A DNA stretch of 5,350 bases from Gorillibacterium sp. GTDB taxonomy: Bacteria; Bacillota; Bacilli; Paenibacillales; NBRC-103111. Both the position numbers and the translations under genes were made by a program. This document shows positions 1-5,178 of this stretch, one piece after another; position 1 is the first letter of the stretch, and the number at the start of each line of letters is the position of its first letter. The stretch is taken from contig JAIMBU010000258.1 in the NCBI GenBank assembly GCA_023511325.1, positions 1 to 5,350 of the forward strand, written 5' to 3'. The notes beneath the pieces were generated by a model. That model was not told the origin of the DNA and searched no databases. It saw only the letters and a list, made by a program, of their open reading frames with translations.

Positions 1-8
1 AATATCTA

Positions 9-37
9 TTGCCTGTAGACATTTTTTTAGGTACGAT
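9..37 (+). promoter_or_regulatory. Possible sigma-A promoter for the XRE regulator
   Basis: A TTGCCT box at 9-14 (4 of 6 matches to TTGACA) and a TACGAT box at 32-37 (4 of 6 matches to TATAAT) are separated by 17 nt, the ideal spacing. Transcription would start around 43-45, immediately before the ribosome binding site, so the leader would be very short. Both boxes are imperfect and the window begins just upstream, so a better promoter could lie outside it. Confidence 0.3.
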
Positions 38-58
38 GTAGCTAGGGGAGGTATCAGT

Positions 59-454
59 ATGGAATTCGAGAAGATTGGTTTTGCAGAACTCCTTGAATTA
101 GCGAAAGGAAAGCAATCCATAAACAACTATGGGAAAATAACTGGAGTTGATCCAGGGTATATCTCTCGTTTATTGCGTGGACTCGTCGACACTCCACCCA
201 GTGCTGCTATCATTTCTAAGCTTGTCGCTAAAGCCAGTAATGATGTAACAGCCGAGACTTTAATGGAGAAAGCTGGTTATCTAAAAGAAAACAGGAGAGA
301 CGTCGCAGATCCACTTGATGATCCCGAACTCTCTATTATGTACCATGACTTGAAAAATGCCTCTCCCGATGTTAGGGAAGAGACTCGCAGGTTTCTGGAA
401 TTTCTTTTAGAGAAGGAAAAAGGGCGAAAACCAGGAGACAAGCAAGGGGAGTAA
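59..454 (+). CDS. XRE-family helix-turn-helix repressor (ImmR-like)
   Basis: This 131-residue cytoplasmic protein is probably a DNA-binding repressor. The helix-turn-helix domain spans about residues 8-57, with DPGYISRLLRG (31-41) as the likely recognition helix. A linker (about 60-90) is followed by a charged helical tail (about 90-123) ending in REETRRFLEFLLEKEKGR, which resembles the C-terminus of small phage and ICE repressors of the ImmR type. The start is well supported, with GGGGAGG at 45-51 lying 7 nt before the ATG. A gene for an ImmA/IrrE metallopeptidase follows 113 nt downstream on the same strand. In ICEBs1-type systems the protease cleaves the repressor to trigger induction, so that partner role is inferred here. 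An intrinsic terminator separates the two genes. The DNA target is unknown. The family call is confident; the function as a mobile-element repressor is only inferred. Confidence 0.85.
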   Translation: MEFEKIGFAELLELAKGKQSINNYGKITGVDPGYISRLLRGLVDTPPSAAIISKLVAKASNDVTAETLMEKAGYLKENRRDVADPLDDPELSIMYHDLKNASPDVREETRRFLEFLLEKEKGRKPGDKQGE

Positions 455-470
455 AACAACAAATACCTCG

Positions 471-483
471 ACCAATAAGTGGT
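471..483. repeat. 13-bp near-palindrome after the XRE gene, possible operator
   Basis: ACCAATAAGTGGT has ACCA/TGGT arms and only one mismatched pair around a central A. It lies between the repressor stop codon and the terminator, upstream of the metallopeptidase gene. A dimeric repressor such as the neighbouring XRE protein could bind it, but no second copy was found upstream of the repressor gene, so the role is speculative. Confidence 0.2.
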
Positions 484-498
484 TATTTCTCAAATTAT

Positions 499-523
499 AG
501 CCTGATTCTCAGGCTTTTCTTTT
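499..523 (+). terminator. Intrinsic terminator between repressor and metallopeptidase genes
   Basis: A perfect 7-bp stem AGCCTGA/TCAGGCT (499-505 and 509-515) encloses a 3-nt loop and is followed by a T-rich run to 523 (TTTTCTTTT including the last stem base). This is a typical Rho-independent terminator. It would end the repressor transcript or act as a partial attenuator, making the downstream peptidase less expressed or dependent on its own promoter. Confidence 0.75.
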
Positions 524-567
524 CCCATACGATGCGAACACACATTCCCGTATATGAGGTGATGATT

Positions 568-1209
568 ATGTATACAGCTTATCAAGCTACACCGCTAGAG
601 CAGTGGGTCGATACGATTTATCGCCAACATGGAATAACTTCTCCTGATGATCTGAACATTGAAACGCTTGCGTCGATAACGAATACTTGGGTCTACTATA
701 AGCCGATAAGCAGCCGCTATATTGATCGCGGAAATGATATGTACAGTGTGGTTATCGATAGTCGGTTAGCTCCTAAAGAACAGTGGGAGGAATTTCTGCA
801 TGAGCTGTGCCATGTCCTCCGTCATACAGGAAACCAGCATCAAATGCCCGATCAACTTGTCAAATGGCAGGAGGAGCATGCGGCTGCGTTTCAGCTCTAC
901 GCTGCTATTCCTTTGAGCATGCTTAAAATATTGGAGCTACCACACCTTCAATCAGAGGCCGTAGGCTTACTGACTGAGGAATTTGGTGTAACTAGCAGAC
1001 TGGCAGAGCGAAGACTCCAGCAGATCCAGCAGCGGATGCTCCAAGGAATTGTTGCTGTAGAGTATGCTACTTACCAGCAGCATAAGCAAGAACCTGAACC
1101 TGAACCGGATATCAATTTCCATATTGTTGAGCACTCGTCAGAAACGTTACGTCTAATAGGTAAATTATCATGGCTCTCCGCGCAAAAAGGCAAGAAGATA
1201 AACTGGTAG
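568..1209 (+). CDS. ImmA/IrrE-family zinc metallopeptidase
   Basis: This is a cytoplasmic site-specific protease of the ImmA/IrrE family (213 residues from the chosen start). The zinc motif HELCH is at residues 78-82. A third ligand is offered by the EEHAAAFQLYAAIP segment, with the glutamate near residue 102 in the family's ExxAxxF context. The start is placed at the ATG at 568 because GAGGTG (556-561) lies 6 nt before it. An in-frame ATG at 562 is too close to that site, and an upstream one at 532 has no ribosome binding site. The C-terminal part (about 120-170) is helical with many Gln and Arg residues. It is followed by a Pro-Glu repeat (about 175-181) and a basic tail. Family members cleave an XRE-type repressor, and the gene just upstream is the natural candidate substrate. 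The terminator at 499-523 suggests separate or attenuated expression. The gene appears intact. Confidence 0.85.
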   Translation: MYTAYQATPLEQWVDTIYRQHGITSPDDLNIETLASITNTWVYYKPISSRYIDRGNDMYSVVIDSRLAPKEQWEEFLHELCHVLRHTGNQHQMPDQLVKWQEEHAAAFQLYAAIPLSMLKILELPHLQSEAVGLLTEEFGVTSRLAERRLQQIQQRMLQGIVAVEYATYQQHKQEPEPEPDINFHIVEHSSETLRLIGKLSWLSAQKGKKINW

Positions 1210-1304
1210 GGCAAAATATAACTCTGGCATCTTCTTGAGGTCCATTTGAAGGTACGCGAAATGACATAACCCATCTGATACGCAGGACCCCATACCAACA
1301 TACA

Positions 1305-1384
1305 TTACCTGTTTCCTCATACCCATGAATCGCGAAATATTGAATAGCCGTTTGTTTGATTGTCTCCGCTGCTGTCAGCAGCAT
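1305..1384 (-). pseudogene. N-terminal fragment of a TetR-family regulator
   Basis: On the - strand the frame starting at 1384 reads AETIKQTAIQYFAIHGYEET, which matches the first helices of TetR-family DNA-binding domains (pattern I-x-x-x-A-x-x-x-F-x-x-x-G-Y-x-x-T). After about 26 residues the similarity stops. The expected second and recognition helices (consensus like adIAxxxGvsxgxxYxyFxsKexL) are absent in all three frames, so the gene is truncated. The open frame continues to 1112, overlapping the end of the metallopeptidase gene, but that part shows no TetR features. No ribosome binding site is evident and the original start is probably lost. The call rests on a short motif read by eye. 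Confidence 0.45.
1368..1382. repeat. Perfect 15-bp palindrome GCTGCTG-T-CAGCAGC
   Basis: Two 7-bp arms flank a central T. It falls inside the first codons of the TetR remnant and immediately before the ATG (1383) of the flavin-reductase-like remnant. It may be a former operator between divergent genes, or a deletion or recombination scar where the two fragments were joined. A triplet-like CTG/CAG composition could also give this symmetry by chance. Confidence 0.5.
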
Positions 1385-1490
1385 GGATATCCCTAAAGGA
1401 TAATGTTACACCACGGATTCTCTATCCATCGCCTACACTTTGGTCAACCCATACTATTATATCCTTGACGGCTAAATGGCAGATAATTAA
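1383..1490 (+). pseudogene. Frameshifted 5' fragment of a flavin-reductase-like gene
   Basis: The + strand encodes LKDNVTPRILY (codons at about 1394-1426) followed by a degenerate SPTLWST. This resembles the N-terminus of small flavin-reductase-like (FMN-binding split-barrel) proteins, which begin roughly M-D-I-S-L-K-D-N-V-T-P-R-I-L-Y-x-G-T-P-V-V-L-V-S-T. The ATG at 1383 is in a different frame from LKDNV. One missing base near 1388-1391 would restore it, so a frameshift is inferred. Similarity fades after about 1490 and the remaining two-thirds of such a gene is absent. The gene would have been divergent from the TetR remnant, a common regulator/target arrangement. Identification rests on a short motif; the end coordinate is approximate. 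Confidence 0.4.
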
Positions 1491-1563
1491 AAAACAACCC
1501 CGCCAACCAAAGAACTGCCCCCCTAGAATAGACATTGGAATAAACTCCTGGTTTATCCGATGA

Positions 1564-1576
1564 AATTCTAAGAATT
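1564..1576. repeat. Perfect 13-bp palindrome downstream of the oxidoreductase
   Basis: AATTCT-A-AGAATT lies 40 nt beyond the stop codon of the - strand oxidoreductase gene. It has no T-run and is AT-rich, so it is a poor terminator. It could be an operator half-site pair or a chance symmetry. Confidence 0.3.
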
Positions 1577-1615
1577 GCAGTTCCTAAACGGCTATGGGGC
1601 TGCTTTATGTGTTAT

Positions 1616-2191
1616 TCAAACACTGCGACCTAGCTTATTGATTCGACTGAGGATTCCGGAAGGTATCTTAGTCAACCCAGCGGTTCCGGGAAGGACAACG
1701 GAAGCGATCTTGGACATACCGGACGACTTGAAAAACTCGTTCATGGCCTGGAGGCTGCCTCTGCTCTGCCTAATGATATTGATGGGAAACGGTGTGCTGC
1801 AGGCCGTAATCAAAACATAACGTTGATCTTTGGAAAGCTTAGGCTTTGGTATGCCCTTATCCGGAAATGACATGACATAGCCCGCCATTCGGTCGAACAG
1901 ATTTTTTACAACGGCGGGAACGTTGGCCCAATATGTGGGAGCGGCAAGCACGATCACATCAGCCTTTACGATTTCGGCGGCAAGACCGTTCAAATCATCG
2001 GTAAGGCTGCAAGTGCCGTTTATACGGCAATCCATACAAGCATGGCAATATTGGATGTTCTTGTCATAGAGATTCACCTGCTTTACCTGATGGCCTGCTT
2101 TTTCGGCTGCGCTTAAATACTCCTTTAGCATGAGAGCCACTTTTCCGTCCTTTTTCGAGCTGCCGAGAATTCCGATTACGTCCTTCCCCAT
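1616..2191 (-). CDS. NADPH-dependent FMN reductase / flavodoxin-fold NAD(P)H oxidoreductase
   Basis: This 191-residue soluble protein belongs to the NADPH-dependent FMN reductase superfamily. Such enzymes bind FMN and reduce quinones, flavins or nitro/azo compounds with NAD(P)H; the substrate is not predictable here. The N-terminal phosphate-binding loop is GSSKKDGK (10-17). A cysteine cluster CHACMDC (49-55, plus Cys61) matches the CxGCxxC-type subgroup, often annotated flavodoxin family or iron-sulfur flavoprotein-like. The flavin-contacting loop APTYW is at 84-88, followed by VPAVVKNLFDR (91-101), a strongly conserved family segment. The start is well supported by GAGGTGAT (2197-2204), 5 nt upstream of the ATG. 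The gene sits 52 nt downstream of the PPTase on the same strand, so it may be cotranscribed or use its own promoter. The nearby TetR and flavin-reductase remnants suggest a former redox-stress cassette, which is only inferred. Confidence 0.85.
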   Translation of the reverse strand: MGKDVIGILGSSKKDGKVALMLKEYLSAAEKAGHQVKQVNLYDKNIQYCHACMDCRINGTCSLTDDLNGLAAEIVKADVIVLAAPTYWANVPAVVKNLFDRMAGYVMSFPDKGIPKPKLSKDQRYVLITACSTPFPINIIRQSRGSLQAMNEFFKSSGMSKIASVVLPGTAGLTKIPSGILSRINKLGRSV

Positions 2192-2243
2192 AAATGATCA
2201 CCTCAACAATATATTATTATCGTTACGAGACTTCCTCGCTTAA

Positions 2244-3038
2244 CTACCCTATCAAGCCGAAAATACAAGCCACGTAGCATACCCCATCATGAAAGTCATA
2301 ATAGATCCTGCTTTGCGTGTCGCAGGTTGGGATATACTTTTCAAGCTCTGCATGCAGCTTCAATTCTATCATTCCCACTTTGTCTCCCGAACGGAAACGT
2401 ATAGCAGAAAAGCCATGGAAAAAGCCCGTACCCAGAGCCTTCCCCACAGCTTCCTTGGCACACCACATCAACGTACCTTTTTGATTGAGATCCAGCCTTT
2501 GGAAGGAGCCTTGCATGAATTCAATCTCTTCATGATCAAGGAAAAGCTCCAGAAAGCTCGCTTCAGTAGACCTGACCTCCTCAACATCGATTCCGATCAG
2601 GCATCCGTCCCCTACAGCCGCACCCAGCATGCTGCTACAGTGGGTAAGCGAAACGGACAAATCCTCAACCCCATTGCCTCCCACGGAAACATAGGGCATT
2701 CCTTGCCGCTCACCCTGCTCTACATGAAGAACGACAATATCCTGGTCATGCTTCAAGTTATATCCGCGGTTACTGGCAAGGTAACCGCGGATTACCCTTT
2801 TGGCCAAAATTCTTGTGCGCAGCAGCTCCTGCTGGCGCCTACCGTTTCGGTGAAAGGAACGATACCTTTCCACTTCAGCGGGAGCCAAAAAATCTTCAAC
2901 CAGCTGATTCTCATCCTCGGCACTGCAGTTTCGATAGGCTTGCGACGACATCCATCCCACTGCTGCCTTCCATTCCCGGCCGTCCAAATTTATCGTGCCG
3001 GATGTTGCCAGCTTCTCAAAGCAGATTGTGATCTCCAT
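2244..3038 (-). CDS. 4'-phosphopantetheinyl transferase (Sfp/PfaE-like)
   Basis: This 264-residue cytoplasmic enzyme would move the phosphopantetheine arm of coenzyme A onto a serine of an acyl or peptidyl carrier protein. It has the two-lobed layout and length of Sfp-type transferases. Motifs are SLTH (130-133, family S-x-T/S-H), GIDVEEV (149-155) with Mg-binding Asp151 and Glu153, and WCAKEAVGKALGTGF (192-206) with Glu196 and Lys200. All expected catalytic residues are present. The start overlaps the 3' end of the upstream chimeric gene by 23 nt. Its ribosome binding site is weak (AGGA about 12 nt upstream), so translational coupling is likely. Next to an iterative-type KR-DH segment, it parallels dedicated PPTases of PUFA and heterocyst-glycolipid synthases (PfaE, HetI). 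Its natural carrier protein is not in the window. A 12-bp inverted repeat at 2762-2792 lies inside the gene. Reading continues on the opposite strand across 2289-3056, which I take as a shadow. Confidence 0.88.
   Translation of the reverse strand: MEITICFEKLATSGTINLDGREWKAAVGWMSSQAYRNCSAEDENQLVEDFLAPAEVERYRSFHRNGRRQQELLRTRILAKRVIRGYLASNRGYNLKHDQDIVVLHVEQGERQGMPYVSVGGNGVEDLSVSLTHCSSMLGAAVGDGCLIGIDVEEVRSTEASFLELFLDHEEIEFMQGSFQRLDLNQKGTLMWCAKEAVGKALGTGFFHGFSAIRFRSGDKVGMIELKLHAELEKYIPTCDTQSRIYYDFHDGVCYVACIFGLIG
2762..2792. repeat. Perfect 12-bp inverted repeat inside the PPTase gene
   Basis: ATCCGCGGTTAC (2762-2773) and its exact reverse complement (2781-2792) flank a 7-nt spacer, TGGCAAG. In the protein this produces the repeated tripeptide RGY in IRGYLASNRGYN (residues 83-94). 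A GC-rich 12-bp stem would be very stable in the mRNA. No T-run follows on either strand, so it is not a standard terminator. Confidence 0.9.
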
Positions 3039-5178
3039 TTTCTTTGGCTATCCTGATCAGGCTTAAGTCCATCATGTCGAAGATTAATTGGTTATGCTCA
3101 TCTACAACCTGAGCATGGAAATCTACCGTTTCTCCCTCATCCTTAAGGAGCCTGCAGTGGACATATACCTTTTCCCCTTTCTTGAAGGGCCTGTACAGCA
3201 CTGCACTTCCGATTCCTTTCGGTACGATAATGCTGCCATTCTTATGGAAGTCGTTAAACAGCATGCATCTTCCGATGTTATCGATCGTAATCGGAGAGAT
3301 GATCGTATCCGCATTACCCGTATAAGAGAAGATTTGTCTGTCATCGGGTACCGTTACTTGTCCCACAATAATATCGTCGCTTACATACCCCACATAGTCC
3401 AAGCAGCGAAATGTTGGGCCGAAGGAGATATAGCTTTCCGTCCGTGCATAAAACCGTTCAATATCCATCGGTTCAGATTCATTTATAACCTTCATGACAT
3501 CAACGTCAGCTTTTCGGGCAGCCGGGCGCTCTTCCTCAAACACCACATACCCGGACGAGTGGAGCCTGTCCTTTTCAAGCAGCTTACCCTGCCTGTTGTA
3601 GAAGTCTGACCTGACTTCTGCCTTTATCTCTTTATGAGCGTTATCCCTTGCAGTCACTATGGCCTTCATATCCAGGGTCAACGGGCTACCTTCAAAATAT
3701 TTGACGAACTTGGTGAACTCGACGCTGTGGATTCTGGTGCCGACCAGATGCGAATCCTCGATGTTGATTTGATTCATCAGCATTCCTAATTCGCTGAAGG
3801 CTTCGACGTGCATCACACCAGCATAAACATATTTACCCTCTACCAGATGGTCTTTCAAGTAAATATCCTCCTGAATCGTTAAATCCTTTTGTACTTCCAG
3901 CAGGTCGCTTGAAGCGTTCTTGACTCGCTGAAGCAGCGGGTATTTGATTCTGTCGGTTATTTCGCCGTGTTTTCCATAATGTACGATCACATTCCTGCCC
4001 GCATCATCCAGCCTATCCATTTGTCCGAGGGGATGATTGGTCCCGAGGCTCCCATAATACAAGACTTCGGGATGATCACCTCCGTAGGTGATCTCGGTTA
4101 GGAATCGCTGGATGCCTTCGCCCGTGCCGATAAACTCAAGCCCACGTTGCTCCTTTTGAATTTTCTGCACCTGAGGGTCGGTAGCCATGCCAACCTCATC
4201 CCATGCCGTCCAACCCATGACGAAGGATCTCAGTTCCGGTCTCTTTCTGAACAATTGATAGGACATTCTTACGATGATATCTGCGCCTCCGGCATAATCA
4301 ACCTGCCAATACATCCCGAATCGACCGGATATCGAGCCGATGCTGGCAAAAAATTTAAGCGGCTGGTCCGAAAATTCGCGATACAGGTTATAGAAGCCGT
4401 TTGCCTTCACTCTCACTACGGTAAGCGAATGCTCTTCCGGCTTCTTGGGCACCTTTCCGAAGGAAGGCAGTCCTGCACCGTTTACGATTCCCGTCACTTC
4501 GCCAAATTTTGCTCTGATTTCCGCGGCAAGCTTGCGCACCGAGCTTCTGTCCGCTACATCGCAACGGAGGTAATGGAAGTTATAGCCGGCTTCCTTTACG
4601 GCTTGCAAGTTGTGGTAAAGTGCCGCTGCACCCTTTATTTTTTCTAGCTCCTGTTTAATCAGGATTGGAGTCAGACTGGGGTTTTCCAGCTTTTTCTCCA
4701 GAAAAAATTTCGTTCTATACTGATCGAATTGATCTTCCGGTATATGGAGCCACTCTTCATTCCCCTGAGGCAATGCCGTACGTCCCGTCACGATAATCGT
4801 AGGATTGAACAGTTCAATATGCCCTACTTGGATTTTCAAACCTTTCTCACGCGCGATGGATTTCAACGCTTCGCCTTCGTCTATGGTGCTAGTCATTGGC
4901 TTTTCAATAAGCACGTGTACACCGTTCTCTAAACAGTAACGAGCTATCTCGTAATGGCTGGATACGGGAACCGCGACGATGGCGGCATCCACCGACTGCA
5001 CAAGTTGCTCGAGGCTTGAAAACGCTTGCGTTTCAAACTCTCGGGCTATGCCTGCCGCCCTCTCACGATTCGTATCATACACACCAACCAAACGGTACTT
5101 GTCGTTAAGCTCAGACAATACCCGCACGTGGTTTTTACCCATGGCCCCAGTACCAATGACGCCGACAGATATTCTCAT
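3016..5178 (-). CDS. Chimeric ORF: Gfo/Idh/MocA Rossmann half fused to PKS ketoreductase-dehydratase
   Basis: A 720-residue open frame joins two unrelated parts. Residues 1-126 are the NAD(P)-binding half of a Gfo/Idh/MocA sugar dehydrogenase: GVIGTGAMGKNH (6-17), EKP (92-94), and GHIELFNP (119-126), where the family usually has GHxERFNP. The C-terminal substrate domain is missing. Residues 127-380 begin abruptly at TIIVTGRTALP, the second strand of a PKS ketoreductase. They carry CDVAD (206-210), NGAG (233-236), Lys258, Ser282 and Tyr295, but Ala299 replaces the usual Asn and the KR's own TGGxxGIG is absent. Residues 430-712 are a double-hotdog dehydratase with HLVEGKYVYAG (444-454, Ala453 for Pro), FGPTF (586-590) and Asp633 followed by Arg637 instead of Gln/His. 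The KR insert and the GVMHVEAF segment point to PUFA/HglE/enediyne-type iterative synthases. The start overlaps the aminotransferase stop as TAATG, with GGAAGG/GAGGG just upstream. It is probably a deletion product; catalytic activity is doubtful. Confidence 0.8.
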   Translation of the reverse strand: MRISVGVIGTGAMGKNHVRVLSELNDKYRLVGVYDTNRERAAGIAREFETQAFSSLEQLVQSVDAAIVAVPVSSHYEIARYCLENGVHVLIEKPMTSTIDEGEALKSIAREKGLKIQVGHIELFNPTIIVTGRTALPQGNEEWLHIPEDQFDQYRTKFFLEKKLENPSLTPILIKQELEKIKGAAALYHNLQAVKEAGYNFHYLRCDVADRSSVRKLAAEIRAKFGEVTGIVNGAGLPSFGKVPKKPEEHSLTVVRVKANGFYNLYREFSDQPLKFFASIGSISGRFGMYWQVDYAGGADIIVRMSYQLFRKRPELRSFVMGWTAWDEVGMATDPQVQKIQKEQRGLEFIGTGEGIQRFLTEITYGGDHPEVLYYGSLGTNHPLGQMDRLDDAGRNVIVHYGKHGEITDRIKYPLLQRVKNASSDLLEVQKDLTIQEDIYLKDHLVEGKYVYAGVMHVEAFSELGMLMNQINIEDSHLVGTRIHSVEFTKFVKYFEGSPLTLDMKAIVTARDNAHKEIKAEVRSDFYNRQGKLLEKDRLHSSGYVVFEEERPAARKADVDVMKVINESEPMDIERFYARTESYISFGPTFRCLDYVGYVSDDIIVGQVTVPDDRQIFSYTGNADTIISPITIDNIGRCMLFNDFHKNGSIIVPKGIGSAVLYRPFKKGEKVYVHCRLLKDEGETVDFHAQVVDEHNQLIFDMMDLSLIRIAKENGDHNLL
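4074..4093. repeat. Perfect 8-bp inverted repeat within the KR segment
   Basis: GATCACCT and AGGTGATC flank a 4-nt CCGT loop near the end of the ketoreductase segment (residues about 362-369). It forms a compact hairpin in either strand's RNA. No T-run follows, and it may be coincidental coding symmetry. Confidence 0.6.
4795..4806 (-). other. Fusion junction between dehydrogenase and ketoreductase parts
   Basis: Within about four codons (residues 125-128, Asn-Pro-Thr-Ile) the protein switches from Gfo/Idh/MocA character (ending FNP) to PKS ketoreductase character (starting TIIVTGRT). The exact base cannot be fixed without homologues, because both families can carry Pro followed by a hydrophobic strand here, which could also represent short homology used in the joining. 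No repeat, insertion sequence or target duplication is visible at the junction. Confidence 0.6.

Larger units (their letters stand above)
1210..1615. other. Gene-free stretch holding decayed gene fragments and palindromes
   Basis: No intact gene was found in these roughly 400 bases. They contain the N-terminal remnant of a TetR-type regulator (- strand), the start of a flavin-reductase-like gene (+ strand), and three symmetrical sequences: a 15-bp palindrome at 1368-1382, a 6-bp stem with a 5-nt loop at 1540-1556, and a perfect 13-bp palindrome at 1564-1576. The 1210-1300 part has open reading on the - strand, but I recognise nothing in any frame. No convincing terminator for either converging gene (the peptidase at 1209 or the oxidoreductase at 1616) is visible. 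Confidence 0.6.

Noticed and set aside
1422..1535. A 37-codon - strand frame preceded by AGGAG
   Set aside because: The ribosome-binding-like sequence sits in a hairpin in decayed DNA, the spacing is long, and the peptide resembles nothing; it also overlaps the flavin-reductase remnant.
1540..1556. Hairpin considered as a terminator for the oxidoreductase gene
   Set aside because: The stem is only 6 bp and AT-rich, with no following T-run on either strand.
1575..1820. An 81-codon + strand frame over the end of the oxidoreductase gene
   Set aside because: Most of it lies antisense to conserved codons of the FMN reductase, and the protein is unrecognisable.
2205..2243. Possible promoter for the oxidoreductase in the 52-nt gap after the PPTase
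   Set aside because: A GATAAT-like -10 is present on the - strand, but nothing resembling a -35 lies at proper spacing; the gap is simply AT-rich.
2289..3056. A 255-codon open frame on the + strand opposite the PPTase gene
   Set aside because: It mirrors the PPTase gene, which has all family motifs. The + strand product shows no recognisable domain and no good ribosome binding site.
3088..3609. A 173-codon + strand frame opposite the dehydratase region
   Set aside because: The opposite strand encodes a clear DH domain; the + strand translation has no family features.
4147..4647. A 166-codon + strand frame opposite the ketoreductase region
   Set aside because: It is a shadow of the KR coding strand, with no motif or ribosome binding site of its own.
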